From NCBI GenBank assembly GCA_023248745.1, contig JAHFDZ010000001.1:16912-80911 (forward strand): a DNA stretch of 64,000 bases, written 5' to 3'. A program made the translations under genes and the position numbers. This stretch comes from Myxococcales bacterium (GTDB lineage Bacteria; Myxococcota_A; Polyangia; Polyangiales; Polyangiaceae). Of the stretch, positions 36,711 through 47,369 are shown piece after piece (position 1 is the stretch's first letter; each line of letters begins with the position of its first letter). The notes under the pieces are model-generated. The model did no database searches, was not told the origin of the DNA, and was given only the letters and a program-made list of their open reading frames with translations.

Positions 36711-38185
36711 TTGGGCTTGATGACCTCTCCCTCGGTATCGCGCAACTGTGGCTCACCGAGATTGAGCTCTGAAAGACGTGTTTTGAACCGCTCGAGCGGA
36801 CCAACGATGACCAATGTACCGGTGTCGGTTGCAAAGTACTTTTTTGCGAGCGCACTCAGCGCCGGACCGTCGAGAGACGTTGCCTTGGTCAGGAGCACAG
36901 CATCTGCGTCGAGGGGCTTGCCAAAAATTTCATGCGAGGCAAGGCGTGCGCTCATGGCATCCACCGTGCTGTACGAACGAACAAATTCCGCATTCATGGT
37001 TGCGAGCGTTTTGTTCACTTCTTCGTCGGTGAGACCCTTCTCGGCGAACTCGTGCACATCGGCGAGAAGTGCTTTAGACGCATCGATCGTCGCGTCGGTC
37101 TGAACGGCAGCCCAGGCGACCATGATGCCAGGGCTACTCGAAACGCTGAAAGCCGAACGCGCGCCGTAAGTCCATCCGTGCTTCTCGCGGAGGTCTTGAT
37201 TGAGGCGCGACGTGAACGATCCCCCGAGCGCGATGTTGGCGCGCATCACGCCGGGTAAATCGCGATCGAGAGCGGACAGACCGTGCCGCACAAAGCCCAC
37301 GACCGCTTGTGGAGCGCCAGGCCGGTCGACAACCACGAGCTGCGGCGCTTTGAAGCTCCCGGTCCCAACGCCAAAACCTGGGGGTGAAGGGTGAGTCCAG
37401 TTGCCGAAGGAAGCGTTGAGAATTTGTGTCAACTCAGTTGACGAGACATCACCCGCGATCGCGAAGTGAGCGTTGAACGATTTGTACCGCTTTTCGTAGA
37501 AGTGACGCACGTCAACAATATTGACTTTTGACGCGCCAGCCAGCGTACCCGACCACGGATGCGCGTTAGGCCCGCCATCGAGCGTGACTCTTCGCATCAC
37601 AACCCGCGCAACGGCGTCCGCATCGTCTGCTCGCGACTTGAGTGCGTCCATCCAAAGACCGTGTGCGCGCTTGAAATCGGCGGGAGCGAACCTGGGGCGC
37701 TGAATGACGTCGGAAAGCAGCGCGATCGCCGGCGCCAGATTCTCTTTCAACACCGTGAATGAGAAATACGCAGCGTCAACATCGACATCGATGTGCAGTG
37801 AAGTGCCGAGCGATTCGAAGGCGGCAGCCAATGCCGACCCGTCGTGCTTCCCCGCCCCTTCGTCGAGCATTTGGGCCGTAAAATAAGCGAGGCCTTCCTT
37901 TCCTACCGGGTCGTCCCACGCGCCCGCATTGAAAGCGAGCGTCACACTCACCAGCGGAACGCGGTGCACTTCTAAGAGACGAAACTCGCCTCCATTGGCC
38001 AACGTCCCCGCTGTAGGCGTGGGTGGCGCGAAAGCTGCGGCAACCTGCGACGTGGGCGCGGGTCCAAGAACGTCGGGAACACTTGCCACGACGGGAGGCG
38101 CCGACGGCACTTGAATCGGCGATGGCGGTGGCGTCGCCGCTGGTGCGCATGCGGCGAATGCGAGCAACAAGATCCATCGTTTCAT
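36707..38185 (-). CDS. M16 family peptidase-like lipoprotein, non-catalytic subunit
   Basis: This 492-residue M16-fold protein has lipoprotein signal MKRWILLLAFAAC (Cys13) and a Pro-rich spacer. Where catalytic members have HxxEH it reads LAYFTAQMLDEGAG, so the zinc site is absent. It keeps the partner-subunit segment REKHGWTYGARS. It overlaps the upstream catalytic M16 gene by four bases. The two likely form a periplasmic, membrane-anchored heterodimer, parallel to the unanchored pair at 5.2-7.9 kb. Confidence 0.9.
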   Translation of the reverse strand: MKRWILLLAFAACAPAATPPPSPIQVPSAPPVVASVPDVLGPAPTSQVAAAFAPPTPTAGTLANGGEFRLLEVHRVPLVSVTLAFNAGAWDDPVGKEGLAYFTAQMLDEGAGKHDGSALAAAFESLGTSLHIDVDVDAAYFSFTVLKENLAPAIALLSDVIQRPRFAPADFKRAHGLWMDALKSRADDADAVARVVMRRVTLDGGPNAHPWSGTLAGASKVNIVDVRHFYEKRYKSFNAHFAIAGDVSSTELTQILNASFGNWTHPSPPGFGVGTGSFKAPQLVVVDRPGAPQAVVGFVRHGLSALDRDLPGVMRANIALGGSFTSRLNQDLREKHGWTYGARSAFSVSSSPGIMVAWAAVQTDATIDASKALLADVHEFAEKGLTDEEVNKTLATMNAEFVRSYSTVDAMSARLASHEIFGKPLDADAVLLTKATSLDGPALSALAKKYFATDTGTLVIVGPLERFKTRLSELNLGEPQLRDTEGEVIKPK

Positions 38186-39525
38186 TTCGCACCCCCTGCT
38201 TTTGGCATGACGCGCAAGACGACGCGCCTATCCACCAGATACGTTGCAACCACTCGCTGCAAGTCCTTCGGGGCTGACGATTCGTAGCGCGCAACGTCCT
38301 GCTTTAGAAATCCGGGGTCACCCTTCTCGGCCTCGTAGGCATTCAAGAGCGCCGCACGGGTTCGCACGGTTTGCAGACCCGAAACGAAACTCGAGAGGAT
38401 CAGATTTCGCGACCGCGTGACCTCGGCTTTTGTTGGGCCCTTCTTCGCAACGTCTTGCAACTCGAGCGCCACTTCTTTTTCGATTGCGTCAAGACTGGCT
38501 GCCGACTTTGCGACCACTTCGATCGTGAACTGCGACCCAAGAAAGCCTGAGCTCTGGCTCGCAGATACCTCTTGAGCAAGTTGCTTCTTTTCGACGAGTC
38601 GCTTGTAGAGACGACTCGCTTTGCCGCTTCCGAGCACGTTCGAGAGCAGGTCGAGGTACGCATCCTCTGCCGAGAGATGCTTTGGTGTTTGCCAGCTGAT
38701 GACTAGCTTCGGAAATTGAACGTTGTCGGTTACAGTTTCACGCACTTCGCGATCGAGACTTGTCTTCGAGTCCGTAAAGTCTGGCGCACCTGGATCGTCT
38801 GGCACGGGTGCGACAGGCATCGTCGCGAACCACTTCTCAATGGTGGCTTTCGCATCGGCAGGTTTGAAGTCTCCCGCCACGACCAATGTCGCGTTCGAAG
38901 GAACGTAGTACTTCGCGAAGAAAGTCTTCACGTCGGCAACGCTCGCCGCTTCGAGATCTTCGTGCGAGCCGATCACAGGGTGATGGTAAGGATGCTTGAC
39001 CGAATAAAGTAACTCTGGAAGTTTCAAACGAACGATGCCGTACGGCGTGTTTTCGCTCGTCTGTCGTCGCTCGTTTTTGACGACGTCGCGCTGGGCATTG
39101 AGCTTTTCGAGCGTCATGAGCGGCCCGATATCGCGCAGACGGTCGGCTTCGAGCCACAAGAAGAGCGGCAGCAGATGACTCGGCCCTTCGTCCCAATACG
39201 CTGTCCGATCCTCACTCGTCCACGCGTTGTTGTGGCCGCCTTCGGCCTCCATCATGCCGTCAAAAGATCCGGTCGGAACTCGCTTGGTACCCATGAACAT
39301 CAAGTGCTCGAACAGATGGGCGAAACCGGTGCGCTTGGGCTCCTCGAATCGCGAACCCACCTTGTAGGACAGCTCAACCACGACGACTGGAAGCGCGTGA
39401 TCTTCGTGGAAGATGACGGTCAACCCGTTGGTGAGCTTCTCTTTGGTAAAGGGAATTGAGAAATCGGCCGCGCTCGCGCTCGAACCAATGGCGGCGCTCA
39501 CAAAAGCAATGGGTACCCAACGCAT
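38182..39525 (-). CDS. Secreted M16 family zinc metallopeptidase (catalytic subunit)
   Basis: This 447-residue peptidase has a cleavable signal peptide (MRWVPIAFVSAAIGSSASAA). The inverted zinc motif HLFEH is at residues 70-74, and the downstream VKNERRQTSENTPYG region holds the third ligand. It should act in the periplasm with the lipoprotein partner encoded next. The start lies 82 bases from the divergent sigma-factor gene. The architecture is that of bacterial PqqL/YmxG-type M16B proteases. Confidence 0.92.
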   Translation of the reverse strand: MRWVPIAFVSAAIGSSASAADFSIPFTKEKLTNGLTVIFHEDHALPVVVVELSYKVGSRFEEPKRTGFAHLFEHLMFMGTKRVPTGSFDGMMEAEGGHNNAWTSEDRTAYWDEGPSHLLPLFLWLEADRLRDIGPLMTLEKLNAQRDVVKNERRQTSENTPYGIVRLKLPELLYSVKHPYHHPVIGSHEDLEAASVADVKTFFAKYYVPSNATLVVAGDFKPADAKATIEKWFATMPVAPVPDDPGAPDFTDSKTSLDREVRETVTDNVQFPKLVISWQTPKHLSAEDAYLDLLSNVLGSGKASRLYKRLVEKKQLAQEVSASQSSGFLGSQFTIEVVAKSAASLDAIEKEVALELQDVAKKGPTKAEVTRSRNLILSSFVSGLQTVRTRAALLNAYEAEKGDPGFLKQDVARYESSAPKDLQRVVATYLVDRRVVLRVMPKAGGAK

Positions 39526-39542
39526 GGCGCGCCAGCCTACCG

Positions 39543-39604
39543 CAAGTGTAAGCGGACGTGGCCTTGCACGTTATCGAGGTGTGACGACGCTCGCCCTACA
39601 CTTG
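39543..39604. promoter_or_regulatory. Inverted repeat in the divergent promoter region
   Basis: CAAGTGTA (39543-39550) recurs as TACACTTG (39597-39604), 46 bases apart, between the M16 gene and the sigma-factor gene. It could be a pair of regulator-binding half sites. This is inference from sequence symmetry alone. Confidence 0.25.
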
Positions 39605-39607
39605 TCT

Positions 39608-40240
39608 ATGCTGCCGCGCGTGGATGACGAAGGGGGTCGCGTGCGTGAACTCGAGCGTACCCTTGTGGAACGCTCGCAGCGAGGCGACCGCGTGGCGATG
39701 GGCGAACTGTGCAAGATGCACGGACCAGCGCTTTACCGCTCGGTGTTGCTGCCCCGGCTTGGCAACGCAGCTGCCGCAAGTGATGCACTTGCAGAAACGT
39801 ATGCGCGGGTAATCGAAAAGGTGCACCTCTTCCGATGGCACCCGGCGGGGATTTACCCTTGGCTCCGCACGATGGCGATGAACATTGCAATCGACCATCT
39901 TCGCGCACAACGCCGTTGGAGCGTTATCTCACCAGACGACTTAGAACGCGATCTGGTCGACCATGACGCCGTTGATATGGAAGTGGAACTACTCGCGCAC
40001 CACGACCTTCAAGAAGCTCGATCGCGAGTTCAAACGGGTCTCCGTATGATTCATCCGCGGTATCGCAAAGCGATTGAGCTTCGGATTCTCGAGGACAGAC
40101 CCCGCGAAGAAGTGGCAGCGTTGCTTGACGTCTCACCACCGACGTTTGACGTGCTTCTTCATCGCGCCATGAAAGCCTTGCGCGCGGCCCTTGTCGCCAA
40201 CGCAGATGGAGCGCACGCTAGGAAAGAAGCAAGGCGATGA
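39608..40240 (+). CDS. ECF-type RNA polymerase sigma factor
   Basis: This 210-residue sigma-70 family protein has region 2 including YPWLRTMAMNIAIDHLRAQRR and region 4 with IHPRYRKAIELRILEDRPREEVAALLDVS. It is followed by a four-base overlap with a single-pass membrane protein, the usual sigma/anti-sigma layout. The frame is open far upstream into the divergent M16 gene. ATG 39608 or an in-frame GTG at 39581 are the plausible starts, and neither has a strong ribosome-binding site. It heads the DnaJ/DnaK gene block. Confidence 0.87.
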   Translation: MLPRVDDEGGRVRELERTLVERSQRGDRVAMGELCKMHGPALYRSVLLPRLGNAAAASDALAETYARVIEKVHLFRWHPAGIYPWLRTMAMNIAIDHLRAQRRWSVISPDDLERDLVDHDAVDMEVELLAHHDLQEARSRVQTGLRMIHPRYRKAIELRILEDRPREEVAALLDVSPPTFDVLLHRAMKALRAALVANADGAHARKEARR

Positions 40241-40722
40241 TCCCCCCCCAAGACCGCGACGAAGCGGACAAACGAATTACCGATGAAGAGCAGCGCGAAG
40301 CAGAGGCGCTGCGCGTAGCGCTTGAGACTGGGAACACGGCGCAACGAGACGCGAACGTGGCCCGCGCGATCGCAGCAGCGATGCTCCCTTCAGAGCTCAC
40401 CGAAGCGCAGCACCAAGTAGCCTTTGCGCGAGCTGAATGGCTTACCGCGCAGCGAGTCCGAGACGCGAGGAAAAATTGGGTTCGCGGGTTTGTCGCTGCG
40501 ACGGTTACATTTTCGACAGCGGCCGCGATCGTGCTGCTTGTTTGGGGCGCTCGCACCTCAAAGAGTGTTCCTTCAAACGGGTTTGGAACGTCCACGCAAA
40601 GTTTATTCACCGAGCCGTTTGCCCAAGACACAAGCGCATCGACCGAGCGGCTCGATCGCATCGTTGAAGCCCGCTCCCACGCCTTTCGCTACCAGCGCTA
40701 TGAGCAGTGGGGTGTGCGATGA
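40237..40722 (+). CDS. Single-pass membrane protein, candidate anti-sigma factor
   Basis: This 161-residue protein has a helical, charged N-terminal cytoplasmic part (about 1-80), one transmembrane helix (FVAATVTFSTAAAIVLLVWG) and a short periplasmic tail. It lacks the zinc-binding H-x3-C-x2-C motif, so the anti-sigma role is inferred from position and topology only. It overlaps the sigma gene upstream and the lipoprotein gene downstream by four bases each. Confidence 0.7.
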   Translation: MIPPQDRDEADKRITDEEQREAEALRVALETGNTAQRDANVARAIAAAMLPSELTEAQHQVAFARAEWLTAQRVRDARKNWVRGFVAATVTFSTAAAIVLLVWGARTSKSVPSNGFGTSTQSLFTEPFAQDTSASTERLDRIVEARSHAFRYQRYEQWGVR

Positions 40723-41243
40723 GCAGGTGGTTCGTGTTCGCGTGGTTGCTTCTCGCAGGCTGTTCGAACCCGCAAATTTCGGACGTTCCAAGTACCGAGG
40801 TGATGTCCTTTCTTTCGGCGACACAAGCGCTCCACCGCCAGGCCGACATCCACGAAAATGCCAATCGACAAGGCGATGCGCTCGCCGCGCTCGAGCGCAT
40901 CATCGCGCTTCCGCAACCTCGCGCGACACCCGAAATTCACGAGGTTCTTGCCGACACGCACGCACGCATCGCGGAAACGCTTCTCAAGCAAGGCAAACTT
41001 GACAAGGCGATTGACCATGTTCGAAAAGGTCTGGCGCACGCTCAGTCGCCCACTTTTTTTCGAGGGCACCTGCTCGAAGTCGAAGGCGCAATTCTCGAGG
41101 CAGAAAGTAAGAACTTGCGTGCGGCCGGCAAAGAATCAGAAGCAGACGAAAAAAGGAAAGCTGCGCTCGCTCGTCTAAATGAAGCGGTGGCGATTCATGA
41201 GAGCGTGATTCGCCATCAGCTTGGCGACGCAGGAACGAAATAA
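40719..41243 (+). CDS. TPR-like lipoprotein
   Basis: This 174-residue predicted lipoprotein has signal MSRWFVFAWLLLAGC. The mature part is helical with TPR-like segments: HRQADIHENANRQGDALAAL, TLLKQGKLDKAIDHVRKGLA and an Ala/Glu/Lys-rich last helix pair. ATG 40719 overlaps the previous stop. It may sense or relay an envelope condition to the membrane protein before it, which is inference from operon order. Confidence 0.72.
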   Translation: MSRWFVFAWLLLAGCSNPQISDVPSTEVMSFLSATQALHRQADIHENANRQGDALAALERIIALPQPRATPEIHEVLADTHARIAETLLKQGKLDKAIDHVRKGLAHAQSPTFFRGHLLEVEGAILEAESKNLRAAGKESEADEKRKAALARLNEAVAIHESVIRHQLGDAGTK

Positions 41244-41725
41244 TGAACACTCGAAGGCTACTCATCCTCGCACTGCTAACGGCATTTGCCGTGGCGTGCG
41301 GAGCCGGGCAGCAACCGGCAGCTGCACCGCCATCGGCAACGCAGTCCGAAGCACACGATGCTGCGGCCGCGCGGCAACCCGCACCAGGGGCAACAACACC
41401 AACAGCGACAACAACACCAGGCGCGTCCCCTTTTCCTTCCGGACTACCCACGTCGCCGCTCACTCCCACGAGTCGCTTCGTCGAGCGTGAGCGAATCGTC
41501 CAGGAACTTACCCTGTTGCAAAAGGGCCTCGACCTGTCGCTCAACGCGGGTGTTCGCCAGTGCGATCTCGCATGCCGTGCACTCACTTCGATGGAAAAGG
41601 CCGTCGAAAAACTGTGCCGTATGGCACAAGACGATGCCGAGCAGAAACAGTGCGACGATGCGCGCGGAAGACTGCGCGACGCCACGACGCGCGTGAAAAC
41701 CGAATGCGGCGAGTGCGCACACTGA
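41243..41725 (+). CDS. Cysteine-containing lipoprotein of unknown function
   Basis: This 160-residue predicted lipoprotein (LILALLTAFAVAC lipobox) has a long Ala/Pro/Thr-rich disordered spacer to about residue 70. A compact helical domain follows with cysteines at CDLACRAL, KLCRMAQ, KQCDDARG and TECGEC. The six cysteines suggest disulfides in the periplasm. It shares one base with the upstream stop (TAATG) and is part of the sigma-led operon. Confidence 0.7.
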   Translation: MNTRRLLILALLTAFAVACGAGQQPAAAPPSATQSEAHDAAAARQPAPGATTPTATTTPGASPFPSGLPTSPLTPTSRFVERERIVQELTLLQKGLDLSLNAGVRQCDLACRALTSMEKAVEKLCRMAQDDAEQKQCDDARGRLRDATTRVKTECGECAH

Positions 41726-41764
41726 CGCACCTGCAAAGACATAGCGATGATGTGACTGGACCTT

Positions 41765-43237
41765 ATGCTGGTCACCGATGAAGAGGGTCCGTATCCTGCG
41801 GAAACAGTGAGCCGTTCGCGTATGCCTCGGCCTATGCCTTCAATCGTTGGCCAAGGGTTCCTCAATCTTCCTCTCGATGCGCGTGAGGGCTTTCTTCTAT
41901 CGCGCATCGACGGCGTGACTTCGGAAGGGGCGCTCGCTGAACTGACCGGCATTGAACCCGCGTTCGTGCACGTCAGCCTCGACAAGTTTTGGTCACTTGG
42001 TCTGATCGATTTTGAGTCGCCTGACGACGCCCCCCAAAAAGCGCAAGCACTCGAAGGGGCAGAGGAACCACAATCGACCCAAAGCAGCTCGAACCAAGAG
42101 AACGATTTGACACCCGAGCAACGCCTTTGGTGCGAGGCAACCTCGATCGAGTTGACGACGTGCACGCACTACGAGCTCCTGCGTGTACCACGCGATGCCG
42201 ACAAGAAAGCCGTCAAGCGCGCTTACTATGAGCTCGCGAGCCGATGTCACCCGGATCGTTTCTTTCGCAAGAACCTCGGTAGCTACAAGCTACGGCTCGA
42301 AGCGATCTTTGGTCGCATCACGCTGGCGCACGACACCCTGACCAATCGAAAGCAACGCGAGGACTACGATCGGTATCTCACAGACACCGAAACAGCGCGC
42401 GCGCTCGAGCACGCACTTTCAACGTCGCTTATTGAAGGTGAGATCGCGCTCGCCGAAGCCGTTGTGATCGAATCATCCCGTGACGGCGGCCCAGTGGCGA
42501 CGCCGGCTAGACCCAATCCCTTTGATTCACGCGAAGCACCCACCGAGCCGCGCTTTGTTCCAGGAGCCGCGTCCTCTCAGTCGTTGCTCGCACGTCGCCT
42601 CCTGGGAAAACGGCCAGGCTCAACACCGCCAGCGGCAAACGAACCGTCAACCGTTGGAACCGAACAGGCGATGGACAGCCTCAAACGTCGCTATCAACAG
42701 CGCACTGAAAGCGCGCGCAAAGCACAGACCGCAAAGTACGAAAAGCAAGGCGAAGAAGCGACGCAGCGAGGCGACCTCGTTGCCGCAGCCAACGCGTTTC
42801 GTATTGCGATTTCTCTGCTACCCGACGACGCAGAACTCTTAGCGAAGCAGGAAGCCGCTCAGAAGGCCGCCGACACAGTGCTCTGCGAAACTTACGAGCG
42901 ACAGGCGAACTACGAAGAGAAATCCGCCAACTTTCGTGAGGCCGCGCGCAACTGGTGCAGAGTGGCACGCATAAAGACCATGGATGCGAATGCGCACGAG
43001 CGAGCGGCTCATGCGCTCGTGCGTTCGGACGGCGACCTTCACCAGGCGAAGGAACTAGGCATGCGCGCAGTTGAGCTCGAGCCACAAAATGTCGCGCATC
43101 GTGTCACGCTAGCCAACGTTTACCTTGCAGCAGGTTTACCGCTGAATGCGAAACGTGAGCTTTTGGCCGCAAAGCAGTTTGCTCCACAGGATGCTACAGT
43201 TTCTGCGATGCTTAGGCGCATCGCGGAGTCGACGTAA
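41765..43237 (+). CDS. DnaJ-domain protein with N-terminal winged-helix-like and C-terminal TPR regions
   Basis: This 490-residue protein has three parts. Residues 30-85 (LPLDAREGFLLSRIDGVTS and following) resemble a small winged-helix-like module that recurs in the protein encoded at 45139. A J-domain (about 133-200) follows with YELLRVPRDADKKAVKRAYY and the HPD tripeptide at 162-164. The C-terminal ~180 residues are TPR-like (AANAFRIAISLLPDD and RAVELEPQNVAHRVTLANVY). It should stimulate the ATPase of the Hsp70 encoded next. Such J-TPR fusions are frequent in myxobacteria, and clients are unknown. Confidence 0.87.
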   Translation: MLVTDEEGPYPAETVSRSRMPRPMPSIVGQGFLNLPLDAREGFLLSRIDGVTSEGALAELTGIEPAFVHVSLDKFWSLGLIDFESPDDAPQKAQALEGAEEPQSTQSSSNQENDLTPEQRLWCEATSIELTTCTHYELLRVPRDADKKAVKRAYYELASRCHPDRFFRKNLGSYKLRLEAIFGRITLAHDTLTNRKQREDYDRYLTDTETARALEHALSTSLIEGEIALAEAVVIESSRDGGPVATPARPNPFDSREAPTEPRFVPGAASSQSLLARRLLGKRPGSTPPAANEPSTVGTEQAMDSLKRRYQQRTESARKAQTAKYEKQGEEATQRGDLVAAANAFRIAISLLPDDAELLAKQEAAQKAADTVLCETYERQANYEEKSANFREAARNWCRVARIKTMDANAHERAAHALVRSDGDLHQAKELGMRAVELEPQNVAHRVTLANVYLAAGLPLNAKRELLAAKQFAPQDATVSAMLRRIAEST

Positions 43238-43303
43238 ATGGCCCTGACCTTGGGGCACAGTTGTTTGATCACGACTCTTTGACGACTGCGGGGGCGAGCG
43301 CGC

Positions 43304-45136
<1,833 letters not shown>

Positions 45137-45138
45137 CC

Positions 45139-45867
45139 ATGCAACGACGATCGCCTAGCCGCCCGCCACCCTCACCACTGCCTCAGGCAGATGCGTCGGG
45201 TACCACGCGTTCGGCCGAGCGCATCACGCTCCTTGACGACTCAGTTGAACGTCCGACGATCACGAACGAGGTAGAACTAGAGGCTGCCCGAAAGCAGAGC
45301 GAACGCGAAACGCATCTCCCCGATGTCCAAGAACACCACGACGGCAATCGGTCAAGTCTATTGACCATGGCAAACGCGCGCGCATCAAGTTTGCCTCCCA
45401 GTGAGGCAGAGAGCAGCGGCAGGGTGACCCCGCTCGCACCCTTGCCTGTTTTGGATTTGCCACCACGCCTCAACACGCCTCTCGGTCGACCCGCGCTCAA
45501 TCCGCTCGAAGAGATTCGCGAGCGTCTCGCGCTTGGCGACTATACAGGTGCACTTGCCCAAGCCGATGGTGTACCCACTGGTTCGCCACACTATTTCGAA
45601 GCGATCACGCTCGCGACACACTGCAAAGCGATCCTCCTTCAAATGATGCGCGCGAAGGTAGGGACGTACGAACACGTCCCGTTCACGCTGGTCGATAGGC
45701 AGCAACAAAGGTGGCTGTCTCTCGATCACCGGGCCGGGTACTTGCTTTCGCTCATGGACGGCAACCTCTCGATTCAGGAGGTCATGGACGTTTCAAGTAT
45801 GAGCGAGCTCGACGTGCTCCGCGTGATCTACGACTTGATGAGCCAGAGCGTAATCGCGCTTCGATAG
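45139..45867 (+). CDS. Protein with disordered N-terminus and C-terminal winged-helix-like domain
   Basis: This 242-residue protein follows dnaK by two bases. The first ~120 residues are Pro/Ser/Glu-rich and probably disordered. A helical pair (NPLEEIRERLALGDYTGALA) leads to a C-terminal domain with LSLDHRAGYLLSLMDGNLSI and a DVLRVIYDLMSQSVIAL end. That last domain resembles residues 34-82 of the DnaJ-domain protein two genes upstream. A role as a cofactor or client adaptor of the Hsp70 is inferred from position only. Confidence 0.7.
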   Translation: MQRRSPSRPPPSPLPQADASGTTRSAERITLLDDSVERPTITNEVELEAARKQSERETHLPDVQEHHDGNRSSLLTMANARASSLPPSEAESSGRVTPLAPLPVLDLPPRLNTPLGRPALNPLEEIRERLALGDYTGALAQADGVPTGSPHYFEAITLATHCKAILLQMMRAKVGTYEHVPFTLVDRQQQRWLSLDHRAGYLLSLMDGNLSIQEVMDVSSMSELDVLRVIYDLMSQSVIALR

Positions 45868-45877
45868 TACAGAATCT

Positions 45878-46294
45878 TTACGGATAGCTCGTTCCTAACA
45901 GTCGAAAGGTGATCTCGCGCGTGGCTTCGCCCAACGCAACACTCGCAGCGTTTGCGGCGAGTGCGATAAGCATTGCGTCGAGCGCCCTTACTTTGACGAC
46001 AGCTCTGAGAAAACACGCTTCGGCGAGCCACGCGAAGAGTTCGGCCATCACAACCATCCCGTTGAACGACCACCCCCTGTGCATCCCGAGCGTCGGAAAG
46101 ATGAACCAAACCGCCGGGTGCGTGATGGCACTTGCCGTAAACGCTGCTGCAAATCGGATTCTAGGTTCGGTCGACGAAACGCGAACGCGCAAGGCAAGCA
46201 GGCTGAGGAGCATGTATGTCGGAACCTCAACCGCCTCGGTAAAGAGAAAAGCTCTAAACCACGCGACGAGGTATTCCCAGGATCCGAGCATCAT
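45878..46294 (-). CDS. Small multi-pass membrane protein
   Basis: This 138-residue protein has about four hydrophobic helices, including TEAVEVPTYMLLSLLALRV, an ASAITHPAVWFIFP segment and AELFAWLAEACFLRAV. Acidic residues (Glu) and a His within the helices look conserved in character. ATG 46294 overlaps the stop of the upstream polytopic protein by four bases, so the two are probably coexpressed and may form a complex. The longer open frame to 46450 runs inside the upstream gene and is rejected. Function is unknown. Confidence 0.72.
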   Translation of the reverse strand: MMLGSWEYLVAWFRAFLFTEAVEVPTYMLLSLLALRVRVSSTEPRIRFAAAFTASAITHPAVWFIFPTLGMHRGWSFNGMVVMAELFAWLAEACFLRAVVKVRALDAMLIALAANAASVALGEATREITFRLLGTSYP

Positions 46295-47286
46295 GCGGAT
46301 TTGGCCCTGCCCTCGAGCAACACGAGCGCTGCAATTGCGAACTCGAGATAACCGTGAAAGCTGGCGAACGCCAGGTACGAAAGGCGAGCATGGTCGAGGT
46401 GGATCGCACCAAACACTAGAAATGCGCAGCTGAGCACCGTCGCGAACCAAACGAGCGGCGCGCCAACATCGGCAGTGAGGGCTCGAAATGATGACGCGAA
46501 AGAACGTACTCCCGGCCGGGTGCGCGCGTCATCCGGAATGAGGCGCAGCCACACAACGTAGTGCACACTCTGGGCGAACACGAAGAACGCCGCGAATCGT
46601 AACGCCCATTGCGCACTTTCGAACGGCGCAAGCTGGTAGATCATGTCGTTGAAAGTTGCGCCCGTTTGAAATGGAACCCAAGCGCCTTGTCGAAAGAGCA
46701 GAGCGTCGCCCGCGCCCGAAAGAAGTGCCACGCAACCCAGCGCAAACAAGCCAACAGTGAGCCACGCGTTTCGACCAGTTCGCGCAAAGAGCCACGCGTA
46801 GAGTGCGACACCCACCACGTTGTGCATATGCAAAATTGCGTAGGTTGACGCCAACGGGTAAGTCCAAGCCGCAGCATATGCGGCTGCGAAAATGCCCAGC
46901 GCGACTACCTTTTTCGCGACCGTCGAGCGCGCAACGATGATGGCCCCTAGCACCGGCAAGAGCCCAACTTTTGCCCAGGGCGACAACCAAACAAGTACCA
47001 GCGGGGCGAGCACAAGGAGCACGATCGACCAGCGCTTCGTGTACCCGGGTTGCAAAACCAAATACCGAACGTCGGCAAGCAAGTGCGGAACGCCAAGCAT
47101 CAACGGACCGAGCGCAAACGCAGCCGCTGGAAACGACACTGCGAGGCCGAGCGAAAATAGAACGCCAACGGTCGCGAGGAAGGAAACACGCAGATCGCGA
47201 TCGCGAAGGAGCGTCTTGCCTGCCCTACCGACGAACCGCAACGCCAGGGCGCGCAATACATCAAGTGGCCCAGCAATCGCGCGCAT
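46291..47286 (-). CDS. Polytopic membrane protein, possibly Brp/Blh carotenoid-oxygenase related
   Basis: This 331-residue protein has about nine hydrophobic helices. Histidines sit in or beside helices: LGVPHLLADVRYL, YAILHMHNVVGVALY, FAQSVHYVVWL, GAIHLDHARLSYLAFASFHG. A polytopic protein with several such histidines, one in a GxPH context, resembles the Brp/Blh beta-carotene 15,15'-dioxygenase family, but the match is loose. It could equally be an unrelated membrane metalloprotein. It heads a two-gene minus-strand unit. Confidence 0.55.
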   Translation of the reverse strand: MRAIAGPLDVLRALALRFVGRAGKTLLRDRDLRVSFLATVGVLFSLGLAVSFPAAAFALGPLMLGVPHLLADVRYLVLQPGYTKRWSIVLLVLAPLVLVWLSPWAKVGLLPVLGAIIVARSTVAKKVVALGIFAAAYAAAWTYPLASTYAILHMHNVVGVALYAWLFARTGRNAWLTVGLFALGCVALLSGAGDALLFRQGAWVPFQTGATFNDMIYQLAPFESAQWALRFAAFFVFAQSVHYVVWLRLIPDDARTRPGVRSFASSFRALTADVGAPLVWFATVLSCAFLVFGAIHLDHARLSYLAFASFHGYLEFAIAALVLLEGRAKSA

Positions 47287-47369
47287 ACCGCCTCATTGTA
47301 TCTGTGATCGCGTGCGAAACACGATGGTCACGTTTGTACGGGGGGCACACGCTCAAAGCGCCACTCGAT

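Noticed and set aside
41385-41435. CAACAACACC-like simple repeats considered as a regulatory repeat
   Set aside because: They encode the Ala/Pro/Thr-rich spacer of the lipoprotein and are not regular enough to be a separate feature.
40984-42165. 393-codon minus-strand open frame across the lipoprotein and DnaJ genes
   Set aside because: It is antisense to three genes supported by signal peptides, overlaps and a J-domain; Ser/Arg-rich translation is typical of a shadow frame.
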